This document shows, piece after piece, positions 1-12,711 of a stretch of 64,000 nucleotides of DNA. This DNA is from Sipunculus nudus (lineage: Eukaryota; Annelida; Sipuncula; Golfingiida; Sipunculidae), in the NCBI GenBank assembly GCA_026874595.1, contig CM049309.1:17316576-17380575 (forward strand), in the 5' to 3' direction. The notes beneath the pieces were generated by a model. It saw only the letters and a program-made list of their open reading frames with translations, was not told where the DNA came from and did no database searches. Each line of letters begins with the position of its first letter. The first letter of the stretch is position 1. Made by a program: the position numbers and the translations under genes.

Positions 1-134
1 GACTGTTTAAGACATAACAGTAATTACTTAAGTATGATGAAATAATGTTTTCCGTGTTACATCAAGGGTATAGTTTAAGGATATTTTACAATTGTAATCA
101 AGCTTTCCTAGTCAGCTAAAAATGCGACCTAAAA

Positions 135-447
135 GACCAAGAAAATAATTAAGGCATGGTTCTCGGCCAACGCCCGCGTCAATTTCAAACCTGCCCCCCT
201 CCCCGCATAAAAATGTTAATTTTGATTTTCATCTTTCAAGAACATAAAATAATACAATTTTGATAAAACTTCCATTACTATGTGGTGGTTTTAACTGTTT
301 AGTATTATAATTGTGTTATTTTCATGCTTATCCCTGATAATATGACATTTTTATGGAAACATACAAAAAAGTAAAAAAAAATAAAATATCGCCCGCCCGC
401 CCGCACTGGTTTCTGAATCAAAGTACTTGAGAACTTTTTTGTTGGCC
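135..447 (-). mobile_element. Decayed Harbinger-like MITE (copy A)
   Basis: This stretch is a diverged reverse-orientation relative of the cleaner element at 10535-10872. Shared landmarks, read against that copy's reverse complement, are GGTTCTCGG near the left end, CAATTTCAAAC, a TTTTGATTTTCA block, GACATTTTTATGGAAACATAC and a GC-rich CGCCCGCCCG run before a GAGAAC...GGCC end. The terminal repeats are badly eroded: the left begins about GACCAAGAAAATAATTAA and the right ends TTGGCC. It has no coding capacity. Family assignment rests on the better copy; homology between the two copies is seen directly. Confidence 0.65.
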
Positions 448-2299
448 TAAAAGGCCGACTTGGTAAGCAGCTGAAGGCCAATTTACCATGGTTATTAGAG
501 GCAGACGCATTTCAAATTTAAAGTTTATATTTTATACAATATGAAAATTTTGAATGAGGAATGAAAAACTGACAATATATGTCTAATAATTACTGAAATA
601 TAACAATATTTGCTATCACACCAGAGCGATTTATATGCAGTGTAGGCCTTGACACGAGTGATCGAGGAAATTCAATTATTTACTCATGGGTGAAAATTTA
701 AATTAAGAAAAGGCAAATCTAGCTTTACAACTGCACATTTTTCATTGCAACTGCACATGTAGGGGTCAACTGCACGTAAAAATATACCCAGGTTATAACT
801 GTGCGTTGATTCACACCAGTGAGAGTATGTGTTTCTGTGTTACACAGCACAACAAAGGCAAAAGCCAATGAAATTCAAGGAACGAATTCTCCTATTCACC
901 TTTCATTCACACTTTGGCCATAAAGAGCGATCATATGCTGATTGAAACATGCGTGGCGAGAGACGGGTCTGGGGTTTCCGTAAAGACATTCCTTTTTCAC
1001 GCCAAGATGATATGATTAATATGTTAAACCCTGCGGCTAAAGCGAAGTGTCTCAGGGTTTGAGGGTTTCAGCTCCTTGTGTTTGGGCATCACGTCTCAAC
1101 TACGACGCGTATCGTCCCAATTCAATTTAATTTTGAAGGCTACACCGCTGATTGCGAGAAGGGCAATGGCGATCACTTGTCATAGTGGGAAGTCGCGTTG
1201 TCATGGCCACAAAAACGGTGCTGGATTTGGCTGATAGGATGCCATGTATAGCTTCAGGGCCCCAACGCCAATATAAATCATGTGTTCTTATTAAAATACG
1301 CCGGCTAGGGGCTTTGGAAAACCATGTTACCCGGAGAGCTCGGCTTGCATCGGCGCACTGCAACAAGCCTTTCCGCAGATAAAGACGAACGCTCTAGGAG
1401 TCGCGGAGTTGCCTAGGGCGTGCCTTGTAAACAGTCAGTCCCGTATAAGGTCTCAAGTTGGACAAATAAATGAAATTACCTATCGACCCATATTTATTCC
1501 CCCCACACAGGGAGTCAGAATCAATCGTAATAATGAAACAAGTAAAACCTTAGATATTGCAAGTGGTGTTGACTCGGGCTAATTCCCCGAGCACTAATCT
1601 GTAAAATGAACTGGGAGGCACCGACATGATTAAGTGGTGCAACTGGGTAGTGTGTGGCACCGACACAAGACGACTTAGATGTGGACAAATTGCCAAAGAC
1701 CTTTCCATGCAGGCAGTGTTTCTGTTATATATGCTGGAAAGCCCCCTTGTTCTGCAGCCGGTGCGCCCAAGGCATCATTCAAGCGCGATGCTGGTTAAAC
1801 TGCTAACAACAGTAAAGGACTTTTCCTCAAAATGTTCCTTTTCCACTCTCGTGGATTATGACCCTCGCTAAGCATGATCGATATGGATAATACGACCATT
1901 ACAGACATGAGTTTCTCCCAGGAACACATGGATGGCCGAACATAACCTCGCGCCCTGATTAGTCTCGTTCAATTTACAGGGATATTGGCATGAATAACCC
2001 ACGGTCGGGTCGACAAATTGTTATCTTTTAAAAAATTGCCCTGGGAAAACCTTTGTTTTCCCTTAACCTAATCATATCGGTTGTCTGGAAAGTGCCTCTA
2101 TAGCGCTCTTGTTCAACCCGTAATACAAAACACGATACGTCTATATGAAATTCATACCAATACGCTAAAATGCCTTCATATAATCAATCATTAAAGTGAT
2201 GAATGTAAAATTCCGCTGTGTTCTCCTAAATCAGACCCATATCCCCCACATCCTGTATGATCCATTCAGGCATAGCAGGCCCTTTTTAACCACAGAATC
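448..2299. other. No recognisable gene
   Basis: Mixed-composition single-copy DNA with short chance frames only. A frame on both strands around 1127-1382 is moderately GC-rich, but it has no recognisable domain, no splice context and no homolog I know. Nothing else is supported here. Confidence 0.5.
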
Positions 2300-2530
2300 C
2301 CGTATATCCGTACCTGAAAATTGCATCCTTCATCATCGGTACCTTAATGTAATTTATAACCAGTCCCTTGATAATCCGTACCTTATATATCCGTATCTCA
2401 TATACCTGAACCTCTACCGTCCGTATCTCGTGTATCCGTACCTCGCATATTCGAATATCATGTATCCGATCCTGAATAATGTGTACCTTAGGTATTCATC
2501 CCACAAATCTTTTGTGCCTCGTATATGTTA
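2300..2530. repeat. Degenerate ~15-bp tandem array
   Basis: Words such as CGTATCTCGTGTATC, CGTACCTCGCATATT and CTTATATATCCGTATCTC recur about every 15 bases. Because 15 is a multiple of three, a frame at 2196-2534 stays open and spells a five-residue motif (P-Y-L-aliphatic-Y). I read this as a by-product of the repeat, not a gene. Confidence 0.6.
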
Positions 2531-5500
2531 TTAAAGATATACATTAAGATAAACATTCTCTACATCGAGAGATTATCAGGAAATCCTTGTGCTATCTGTA
2601 ATATAGGTTTCTTCTCCCTTAATAAAACTTGCTTACTTACGGAAAATATATATAAAATTCTAGCAAAAATCATATGATATAATCTTTATACTTACGATAA
2701 CTGGTCCATTTCTATTTTGTTTTATTTTCCAATAGATCAGAATCAAAGAAAGATATATTTCAATAATGTATTTCCTACATATACATGCACCTATCTGAAT
2801 TCATAGGACGTTCTAGGAGTTAAATGAGATAAATGAGGTTATACTGTATTTTCGGCCGCTGTTGTGACAAGTCCCCAACCTAATGCACGCCATGTTATCA
2901 TTGGCAATTTGAACCAATAATTTGGACATGTCATTAGCCTTGCAAAGATACTTGTCCCTGAGGTCCGACACACCTTAAGATCGCTTCCCATTACTGGTGC
3001 ATATTTATTAAGAATTCCAAATGAATGGCCTCAAGATACCACTGATTGTTATGTGTTGTAAATTAGGCATAGCAGGTTTTGATGAATCCCATTCAACTTT
3101 CTCGGGAGATCGCCCCGGGATTTTAAGCTCTCTCCTTCTTGCCTGACACAAACTTAAGAAACTTAAAGCGCTACTGTTATATTAATTGATTGATGGTTTG
3201 CGATGCAATTATATCAATTAAACGCTTGCGTAGAGGCATGAGTAGTTACTCGATAATGGAGTAATTGTCGTACTGAGTAAATGGTAGGCATCAAAGACCG
3301 CCATGATTGACGGATAATAGATCGCGACGGAAGCAACGCCGCATGGTCCAGGCCGTGACAACCAAGTACAAAATCGAACCTGGAACCTGGAATTCTATGG
3401 CAGGCGACGACGGCAAAAAATGGCTGAAATATATTACATGAGGGTATTCAGACCAAATCAACCAAAATGGAAGGATTTGGATGGCGCCCTTGCACCTCAA
3501 TCCCTTTAAATCGTCACCAGTTGTTTAACATATAATAGTTTCTTCCAGTCCGCAGGATCCCATAATTCTTAGCTGTCCCAGAGATACACATGGTTTTCTC
3601 CTCAGCGGGGGGCTCAAAAATTTTGCTTGTTATCAAAGCCTCGCATGTTTTGCGGTAGCGCGGATGTTCAAAGATTCCGGTGAAAAGGAAGGCTTTTCAA
3701 GGGTTCCCCTGGCCTCACGTGATCTTTATGTATGGCACGGGGGCTAGGATGTGACAGAGAGATGTCACACCACGCTATGGTTTCAACCGATAACAATGCC
3801 CTCACAAACAAGACTAGAGGCACAAAAGCCAGGCAGGGCATTACCAACAATTCCATCATACCCAACAAAGTCGGGGAAGCAAATATACCGTCGCGTTTGT
3901 ACAGGTTGGTCGTCTTTTTGTTAAGCATGCTTTTAGCTCCTCTTTCCCCATTGACGGACTATTATGAAGTTTTCTATATGTACACCGGTAGAAATATCAG
4001 ATTCATATTGCAGCAAAGCTTTCGATTTTACTCCAAAGCGTATGAGATAACCTTTTTTATGAGCTTAGAGTCATGACAAGTTCCACACCTGAGTTGACGT
4101 CTTTCTTATAGTGCTGTATTCATAACCCGACCAAAGGAAAGAAATTTATCCACTGCTACGATTCAAATGAGCTAATCTTTATCCTTTCCGCACCGAGAGA
4201 AAATTATGTTAATATGTTTTAATATATATAATAAATATATATTAATAATAAATACCATATCAATTATATACATATATATATATCCATATTAATGATAATT
4301 ATTAATAAATATTAGTCCTGCCGGGGACTCTCAAAGTTTTTAACATCTGAGGAATTATTGTTATTATTTATCAAGGCAAAATAAAATACAAAATGCTATG
4401 CTACATCGGGTTTTAATAATTAGAATTAAACTTACCAACTGAGGTAATAACTTCCGATCAAACGTCCGCGCTGTAACGGCAGAATATCAGCGCCAGAAAG
4501 CTGTTGTCCATTGCCTTTCCGCACGCAGCTTTCCCCAAGCTGTGCCAGTACTGAAAACCTACCCGCTTTGGCTATAGGATTGCGGGCTAAGAGCCGAAAG
4601 ATTGTCGCGTCCCAAGTCTGTAGGGAACAGTTTTCCCCTCTGAGGACGCAGTTTGGCCCAGCGAAGCTCGGCCGACAGTGAAACGTTGGAAGAGACAAAG
4701 TCAAATGAGCGCCCGCCCTTAGACACCTCCAGTTTAGGCATAGTTCGCTCCGCAATCTGATCGATCGAAATATCCCAGCGTCGACCGGACTGAGAAGGGA
4801 CAACGTCGATTCGGTATCAAAGATGATCCGTCAATGCTTTTGCAGCACTTTTGTCTCCTACTAGCAAATTAGGGGGAGGTCCACAAACCCGCACTCCAAA
4901 ACCGTGACACGGTCAAAGAAATCAGTGTGAACCCACGCGACCTCTGGGTAATCTGTCATGGTCTGTTTGGTAGACGCCGCAACAGATGGTGCTTAAGCAC
5001 AGTAAAAGTTAGAGGCTTACCCAGAATGATTGAATAAGCTTCACGGATGGCAACGCGAGGGTTTGATTTAATAAACTGAGGATTATTTATGCGTTTATAA
5101 CTATGGCCATCTGTAAATTTGTAAAGTAAAATGCTCGCTTTGTAATAAAAATTTTTTGTTCCTGTTTTTTACTCCCAAATATTTTGTTGTTAATCGTTGA
5201 GTCTAGGTATAAATATAAACCTTTCTTTGTACTTCCCGCGCACAAAAAAAATACAAATTATATAAACAATTTTGTTAGAAAACTAATCAGTTTACCTTTC
5301 TTTTCAACCTTGCCATTCAAACCATGCAGCGCGGCAGCAAAGGTAGACGGAAAACATCAAGCTAGCTAAGGTGTTCCATTGGCCCACAAATCAGGACCGT
5401 TATGAAATCGAAAACACCAGGACAGATGGACACATGCACGCCTTTTTATGCCTACAAAGCCATAAAAGAAGGACGTTGGGGAGGAGGGAGGAGAAGGAGA

Positions 5501-5605
5501 TGGCGTGAATGACATGTACAAGTGAATACCTAAACAAGCAGGCACGTCGATACACAAAAACAGACCAAATGTCGGCGAAAAAGCGGGGAAATGCCCATCA
5601 TGAAA
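2531..5605. other. No recognisable gene; AT-rich tract and a GC-richer block
   Basis: 4213-4315 is almost pure A/T. 4440-5000 is GC-richer, with a minus-strand frame (4432-4803, and an overlapping one at 4559-4741 ending at a GGGTAGGT donor-like site). No domain is recognisable. The rest is unremarkable. Confidence 0.45.
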
Positions 5606-5998
5606 GACGGACATGCGGGTGACATTATGGCGGAGCAGATGCACACTGAGAAAGACGGACAAGTGTGTATCAACAAGGCGTGGCAGGTGCACACTGAGAA
5701 GGACGGACATGTGGTATCAACAAGGCGGGGCAGGTGCACAGCGAGAAGGACGGACATGTGTGTATCAACAAGGCGGGGCAGGTGCACACTGAGAAAGACG
5801 GACATGTGGTAACAACAAGGCGGGACAGGTGCACACTTGGAATGACGGACATGCGTGTATCAACAAGGCGGGGCAGGTGCACACTGAGAAGGACGGACAT
5901 GTGTGTATCAACAAGGCGGGGCAGGTGCACACTGAGAAGGACGGACATGTGTGTATCAACAAGGCGGGGCAGGTACAGACCAAAAAAAACGGACATAC
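5606..5998. repeat. 48-bp minisatellite, about 8 units
   Basis: The word GACGGACA recurs at 5606, 5654, 5702, 5749, 5797, 5844, 5892 and 5940, with a degenerate final copy at about 5988. The period is therefore 48 with two 47-bp units. Each unit reads roughly GACGGACATGTGTGTATC, then AACAAGGCGGGGCAGG, then TGCACACTGAGAAG. The 47-bp units are the GTGGTATCAAC and GTGGTAACAAC type variants. Since 48 is a multiple of three, several frames stay open on both strands through the array. The flanks are not repetitive. Confidence 0.92.
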
Positions 5999-8770
5999 GG
6001 CGACATTGCGGGGAACGTTTAAATTAGGAAAAAAAGGATGGGCACACACCGGAGTCGTATCAGGAGCTTTTGAAGGGCGAAAATTAGAAAAAATGTCATG
6101 ACATACAAGTCTTAACACCTGGAGGTGATGAACGTGCAGGGAATACCAAGAAACATACGTGTGAACAGTTGTATATTATCAACAATATTCTGAGAGGATT
6201 TTACGTAGTATAAAATTTGCGAATTCCTCAGGAGAGCCGTTTAGTGTGTCTCGCGCATGCGCACCCCGCACTACTGGTTAAGGATGTCAAAAAGCATATT
6301 GGACACATGATACTAAATAAAGCACACGTTTTCACCACCCAAGTCGTTGTTGTCTTCACACAACAGTATCATTTAAGCACACCTGTAGGGGTTGCTGCCA
6401 GTAGAGCAACACGGAAGGACGGCCTGATATTGACCGCCTTGTAAGGACTTGCACAATCGCAGCACGAAAGGCAACTGTATCCCATGGAAATGTAAAATAT
6501 ACCTTACACACAAAACACTGCTTAAACTGGAGCAGCTGATTTAGAGGAACACGAGTCAGATTATGTGTCGTTTCCATTAACAAATGTCGATATAGATCGC
6601 TATAAAATTACCTGCTCTTCAACCCATAGTATTTACATGCTTTTTCCATTTAATTTGCTTGTAGAGTGGTTCCCGGGCAGGCTGGAAGCGTTTTGTGATG
6701 AATGTTATTAGTAGTAGCTGTTCCACGGAGAATCATACGGGTGTTAAAGGCCCCTACTTATATAAAAATAACCCAGATAAACACGTCCCACCGTACACGA
6801 GCCAATGTTGATATTCATTGGGGGAGCGCAAAAATAATCCAAACACATTCAACAAGAACATTTGAAGGACGAACCAGAATTGTACAAAGGCCGTTTTGCT
6901 ACTAAAAACCTTTCAACTATCCACCTTAGGTTACATGATTTTTCTGTTTGTCAGCATTGACTATTGTACCGTGTTTACTAACACCATGTAGATAAACAAG
7001 CTCATATAGCCATCACAGATTCGATTAACAGGATTAACGGATTAACAGTTCGTTAATATGTAAACGGAGTAAGCTTGAAATCAAATATACTCTACACAAC
7101 AGTTAGGTGAATAACTGGATTTCTTTCATGTCAAAACCGGCATCGTCTAATAAATACCACTCATTTTATCGCTTCTAATACAATAACTCTGCCCCGGTTG
7201 TCTTTAAAAAAATCAAACAAAAATGTGGGTTAATTTTTAAAAAGTTATTTTTTGTCTTTGTACAACATTTGTGTTCAAATACGCTTTTGTTGCATTCCGT
7301 GCCTTAACAATTACTGTAACAGTCGCCATTTTGTCGCACGCTTGTGTATATCAGATTTCTTGTAATCATATATTCTGTATATAGTATAGTAATTCCATTA
7401 TGTTTCTCTTAATAATTCAGACACGATGTATTCCATACCTTTTTTCAAATCCCTTATAATGTATTTTTACAGTCTTTCTATAATATCTTCCTTTCATCTG
7501 TTTTTATTACATTTATCTTATTTTCCGCCTTCACATTTTGATTCAACATGAAAAAATTATGAACATAAAAAAATCATGTAAATAGGTATATTATTAAAAG
7601 GAGACCATTTGAGACATGCTTGGAACGGATAAATAAGCTGGGAAAGTTTTGTCGACACGTTTAATTTCAAAGGTAAAGTTAAAAAAAAACATTTTCATAA
7701 TTTGATTTGCTTGCCTGGTCTTTGGGCCTGTATATTCCTACAACTTGTGTCATGGTCATTTAGAAAATACAACCCAAGCGGTTACGAAAGGCGCTAGAAG
7801 GCATTTCGTTCTACATTTGCATGTTGCCCATGAACATTACTTATAAATCCTGAGTGGAGAGGGCATACCCTTGTGGGGGAAGGCTTTGCCCAAGGAGTCT
7901 TCGCTAAAAGGACGATCTGAAATGAACGTGAACCCTCAATATTGGCGTCACAAGTTCAGTTCACTACCATTGTACCACCAGACTCAATGTCACTTTTATC
8001 TCTCAAAGGGCGTACTAAATATACATAACTGGGGTTTGCAACAAAATTTGCATCTCAGTTAAAAAGTCTTAGAAAATTCGATACAATCTTTATAATATAT
8101 AGATGCTTTGCATTTGTTCTGTTTGACAAGGAGGTGCCATTGAATATGGTGGGCAAGGTACATTTCGGTTGAGATACAAAATTATCTTGTACTATCCAAA
8201 ATTTTCATTCTTACTGCAGCTTATCTTATAGCATCGAACATTAAGTATAATTACCTGGTTCTGTTACACGACACCACATGCAGAAATATAGCAATTCTTA
8301 TTTCAGCAAAATATGAAAAGACCTGCTTAGTAAGCACAATATAGCAGTAGGGTTGTACATTTTACGTGTACGTTTCAGTTTAGGTTGTACATTTCATATG
8401 TACATTTCATTAAATTTGAATATCTAGCTAGACATTTCATTAGCAATATAATATACTCTCAAAGGTGCTTTTCCTGGCCTCAGTGAATTAATTAATATCC
8501 CACTGTCTATTGCGTTCCTGATTATTTGACAATGCAATAAATAATTCATTTATTATCAAGTAAACTCCATGACTTTTATTTTAAAAAATTATCACTTTCT
8601 TTCAAAAATGATAAAATTCAGTATTATCTCTTCAGGGCACATCTTTACAAAGCCTAACAAATATAGAAATAATCCGAATTATATAAGTGCTTTATACTTA
8701 TTTTGCAGTACTTAATTATTCCTTTGTCTTATGTATTTTTTTTTTTTAGATTTATTATAAAGCATTTAAG
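5999..8770. other. No recognisable gene
   Basis: AT-rich single-copy DNA with short chance frames. The only notable site is a GCGCATGCGC palindrome at 6253-6262. No repeat family or RNA gene was recognised. Confidence 0.5.
6253..6262. promoter_or_regulatory. NRF1-type palindrome GCGCATGCGC
   Basis: Perfect match to the core of the animal NRF1 (nuclear respiratory factor 1) consensus YGCGCAYGCGCR. The same 10-mer occurs at 41512 and 44731. No TATA box or supporting exon was found beside this copy, so function is only possible. Confidence 0.25.
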
Positions 8771-8773
8771 GGT

Positions 8774-8819
8774 CTCAATATTAATATTGAGCATCTAGAT
8801 ATGGCACGTGATCCACGTG
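8774..8819. promoter_or_regulatory. 18-bp palindrome plus paired CACGTG E-boxes
   Basis: CTCAATATTAATATTGAG (8774-8791) is a perfect palindrome. Fourteen bases further on, two perfect CACGTG E-boxes (8805-8810 and 8814-8819) sit 3 bp apart. CACGTG is the canonical bHLH-ZIP site (Myc/Max, USF, CLOCK families). No adjacent exon is recognised. Confidence 0.3.
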
Positions 8820-9483
8820 ATGCCGTGAAGCAGAACTGTCTGCTGTAGTTCTGGTGCAGTGCTGCATGGCGTTCTGATCAGCAGAGTTATGACAGACAGT
8901 CCGGCGTATCTAGCTCAGGCTCCCTCATCTGTTACAAAACTTTTTAACTTCTCATCCAACTTGACATGTGAAGTGACAAATGCACCTGATTGTCGGCCAG
9001 ATAAACCAGAGTCTCTTGTTTATGACTCGCTGTATAAAAACACCGATAACCACAGTGACAAATAATTCAGGAGCGCTCGTTGGCTATTCAAGGAGAATAG
9101 AGTATGAGCCTTCTCTGCCTTTTTGCTGGCACGTATTTTTACCCAACACCAAACAAACCGCCAGGAAAACTGTCATAGAAGTCTTTGCGCGCAGTGATAT
9201 GTCACATGGAGTTTCTTGTGTTTCCACCAAATTACCGACTACAAAGGGCATTTAAACCTTTCTATCCTCTTCACGCCCCTTATTTTGATGAATGGGTATG
9301 TCTTAACCCAAAATCAATAAAGAAAGGAATGGAGACTAAATTAAAAGCCCCCCATACTGGAGCTTGTCATGTCACAACTTTGAAGTCGTCACAACTCGAA
9401 TCGTCTGTCTCCCCTCGTTATTTCCTCCGTATCTTTATGGTAATCGTCGGTATTGTATTCTAGCTTAAATGATCCGTTGGTTT

Positions 9484-9562
9484 ATCCCACAACCCCATCC
9501 CCAATCACCCCCACCCCCACATACACACACACCACCCCCACCACCACTACCACCACCACCAC
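9484..9562. repeat. C-rich / CCA low-complexity tract
   Basis: Runs of CCCCCA, CACACA and CCACCACCA with no other content. Confidence 0.8.
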
Positions 9563-10042
9563 GCTGGACTACTTCGCCAGAGCGCATTCCGAGACCGCAT
9601 CCCTCCGCCTTCAGCTTATTTTTTTATAAATGAACTGTTCACTTCATTAAAGTACCAAATTCTACCAACAGATGTCATCATCAGTTAACCAGTATCAAGA
9701 AGGACGTATCAAAAAACAATATATAATCCCGCATAAGAAGCTTTATCAACTTCAACTTTGAATCAAATATTCATTCCTCAAAGATGACTTCTGCACAAAG
9801 TACACAAATATCCACACACAAAAAATTTTGAAAGGATCGGTCATTGTGTTGTTGGCGGCGCTGAATGTTTAATGGGCGTGAACGTAACCATACAATAAGA
9901 ATGGTGCGTGTTATTCAGCCATTTGGATTTGGGAATTTATATGATTGGGCTAGGAAAAGTCACAGTCATAACTTATATTAAGACCGAAGAGCGAATCTCG
10001 GAGGTTCTTTCGGAATTTTCCCTTTGGCTTTTAGCTATTGGC

Positions 10043-10068
10043 TGGGGGGGGGGGGGAGGGGGGGGCGG
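10043..10068. repeat. Poly-G tract
   Basis: A near-uninterrupted G run broken by one A and then a C. It has G-quadruplex potential on the plus strand, and nothing indicates a role. Confidence 0.8.
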
Positions 10069-10094
10069 TCTCTGCTTTCATCCCCATTCGTCTG

Positions 10095-10415
10095 TGTATT
10101 TGTGACTGTTTGTGTGTTTGTGTGTGTTTTTTCACAACAAAACTAAAGCAGTCATGAAGGGAATCTGATGAAGTTTTGAGGGCATTTCTGGAATGAACCA
10201 ATGAAAATCGATCAGATCTTGGTGTGGATCCGGCACATGCTTGGGATTCATGAACGTTATCAAGGAATATTCACAAATGTACATTCAGTTATGCACGAAT
10301 GAACCTGGAATAGTGGACGAATAAGTGATTGCAAACACTAGTTGGGGAGCATCCCACAATACTGACACCCCACATGGCGGAGGCTTGCATGCCTTAAAAT
10401 ACAGATTTCTAGTTG
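10095..10415 (+). repeat. Dispersed repeat family, copy 1
   Basis: Related copies, all in the same orientation, occur at about 31925-32205 and 37195-37345. Shared landmarks in order are a TGTGTGTTTG tract, TTCACAAC, ATGAANGGAATCT-ATGAA, TTTTGGTGTGGA, CGGCACATG or GGCCCATGATCC, and a GGCGGAGGCTTGCATGCC box followed by ATACAGATTTCT. From memory this resembles a repeat family with a GGCGGAGG...GAGTGC end that is widespread in invertebrate genomes; that identification is recollection, not a search. Confidence 0.6.
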
Positions 10416-10534
10416 CATCTCTAATTGAACTGTATCTTTTTTCTTGTAAAAGTTAAAAAAGACTTGCAGTCGAAACACACTGGAATTATTTTATACCTGA
10501 AGTATTTGAACGTTTATTTAAATTATATCCATAG

Positions 10535-10872
10535 GGCCAAAAAAAATTAAAGGTATGGTTCTCAGGCACTTTTTTTTCAGAAATCAATGCGGGCGGGCGC
10601 TTTTATTATTTTAATTTTTTTGGTATGTTTCGATAAAAATGTCAAATGATAAGGGAAAAGCATGAAAATAACAGTTTTATTTTGCTAAATAAGTAAAAGC
10701 ACTACAAAACAAAGGAAATTGTATGGTTTTATCTTCTTGAAAGAAATGTCGAAGCAGCATCTGCTCAAAATTGGAAAGTTGTTATTGAAAATCAAAATAA
10801 AAAGTTTTGATGCGGGGGTTTAAAATTGATGCGGGCGGTGCCTGAGAACCATACCTTTAATTTTTTTTGGCC
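10535..10872. mobile_element. Harbinger-like MITE with perfect 35-bp TIRs (copy B)
   Basis: The element begins GGCCAAAAAAAATTAAAGG and ends with the exact reverse complement. The inverted repeats match perfectly over 35 bases, out to the GTTCTCAGGCAC segment. Both flanks carry TAG directly at the element edge, consistent with a 3-bp target duplication. Length is 338 bp with no coding capacity. GGC-type termini and a 3-bp target duplication are typical of PIF/Harbinger elements, so a Harbinger-mobilised MITE is the best call. Perfect TIRs suggest it is younger than copy A at 135-447. Confidence 0.8.
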
Positions 10873-12660
10873 TAGTACACTTACATTAACATGTGACTTT
10901 CAAATATGTTTAATTCTTTAGCGGGAAGATATTAATTCTGAGCTATTATCCTCTCGCTGTAAGTTCGCTCGAGGGCTTAAATGAAAGTAAATTCTCTCTT
11001 CTGTCTCTGCTGAAGTAAATTACCAAAAGCTCCGAGTGATTTAGAAAAAAATAATAAATAAGTGCACAGATTATCTAATTAACGTGAAAATTAGAGTCGG
11101 AGTTCTTTCTTAAAATAGTGTGGGATAAAATGTTTCTTGCCGAGAGAGAAACAAAGCCTGTTTGCAAACTGGGCAAAACATTTTATCTTCTAATGATTAA
11201 TTATGTTAATTATGTTTGTATTATGGCAGGTGCACCGTAACTAAACAAGTTATATTTCAAGCATTTGTCAAGTAAGCAATTTTTTATTATGCTTCAGGTT
11301 CTTCATCTCAACTGTGTGATGAAGCGTTCATTAATTATGTGCTAATAAATAACACCATTTTCCCCCGTAGAGATACGGTCTGTTTTGTCATCCGCCCACA
11401 GAACGACAAAACCTTGACTGGTCCCTTAAGCCTTATTGCCTGGAGGATTTTTCTTTAATTTCAATTCTATGGAGTAAAATGATGAAACACCAAGTCGGAG
11501 CTCTTGGGAAAACTGAAACGAAACTAGCTTTGACAAATGCATGTCCAACACAGGAAATAACGCATGAAACATAACCAAAAACTTCACCAATCACGGTATT
11601 CAACTGTATGACTATACTGCTTAATCTAAGGGATCTAGGATCCAAGCAACTTTTCCTTATCTTTCCTTCTCATTCTCTAAACTTCACTAAACACAGCCAT
11701 AAAAAACGGAACCAAAGCCGAGACGTGCACATATATATTTCATCGGTAAAAGCCTGGTCTTGCATTCATATTGCAATGGGTATCTTCCTTTCCCGGGGTG
11801 AAATCCATTTTCAAATTACCGTCTGTCACCGTTGATTTGTCCGTGAGTCGCCCATGTCTTTATCATGTTTGGATGCTTGCTCCCATTTTGGACCGATTCC
11901 GAGATGTTTTAAAGGGCATGAGAGCTATTACCGCCCCGCCCACTTGGACTTCCATCCGTTTTTTTTTTTTTGTTTACAAGCGTCGGTCAGTGCTTGGGCT
12001 GTTCTTCAAGACAACCTTAAGCGGAAGAAATAATGTGGCTACCGTTTCTCTGCCTACTTCCTGTGCCATACTCGCAGCATAATAATGAATAACCGGGGTA
12101 TTTGGTAGATTAAACCCGGCTAAACGTTGAGCTAATTCTACTGGGAGTTCTTGGCACCTCCGTCCCGATCTCTTGGGTATAAATCAACAGTGGCTTACGA
12201 AGAGCGACCTGTTTTGAATAGCAATATGCGAACTGCAATCCGGCATCAGAACGACCAGAGGACTCTTCGTCATCTTCACGCTCTCGACCTGATTAAACAC
12301 TTTGCCAGGTTAGAGTAGGGAACGCCTAAAACATAATCTAATTATGTTATTTTTACCAAGAATCAGTTAAAAAGAATTTATATCATTAGAAAAACAAAAT
12401 AATATTTACATTTTATTTATTTTTATTTGATGTTTTATCAGCGGTTTGTTTATTTTCTTTTAATTCCTGCTATTTCTTTCCATTTTTACTGTTTTCAGTT
12501 TTGTCACGAGCACTAATTCTCTTATTTGTATTAGAAATAAGAAATAAGAAGAAGTTATATCATTGGAAAAACTAAATCATATTTCCGCGGTTAAGGAAAT
12601 TTGTTTTATTCATGATGTCGTTGGGATGGTTTTCAACTTGCACAAGTTTGCCAAAGTTGA
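10873..12660. other. No recognisable gene
   Basis: Single-copy AT-rich DNA. The frames at 11433-12082 show no domain, splice structure or codon pattern that I can support. Confidence 0.45.
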
Positions 12661-12701
<41 letters not shown>

Positions 12702-12711
12702 TCTCTCTCTC
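12661..12711. repeat. (CT)n microsatellite
   Basis: CT dinucleotide run interrupted by one TATC. It accounts for the serine/leucine-rich frames on the plus strand and the arginine/glutamate-rich frame on the minus strand. Confidence 0.95.

Noticed and set aside
4432-4803. Minus-strand 123-codon frame and the overlapping 4559-4741 frame in a GC-richer block
   Set aside because: No recognisable domain; two overlapping frames of similar quality; only a weak donor-like GGGTAGGT. Insufficient to call an exon.
5606-5998. CRISPR-like array
   Set aside because: Units are contiguous without unique spacers; this is a minisatellite in animal DNA.
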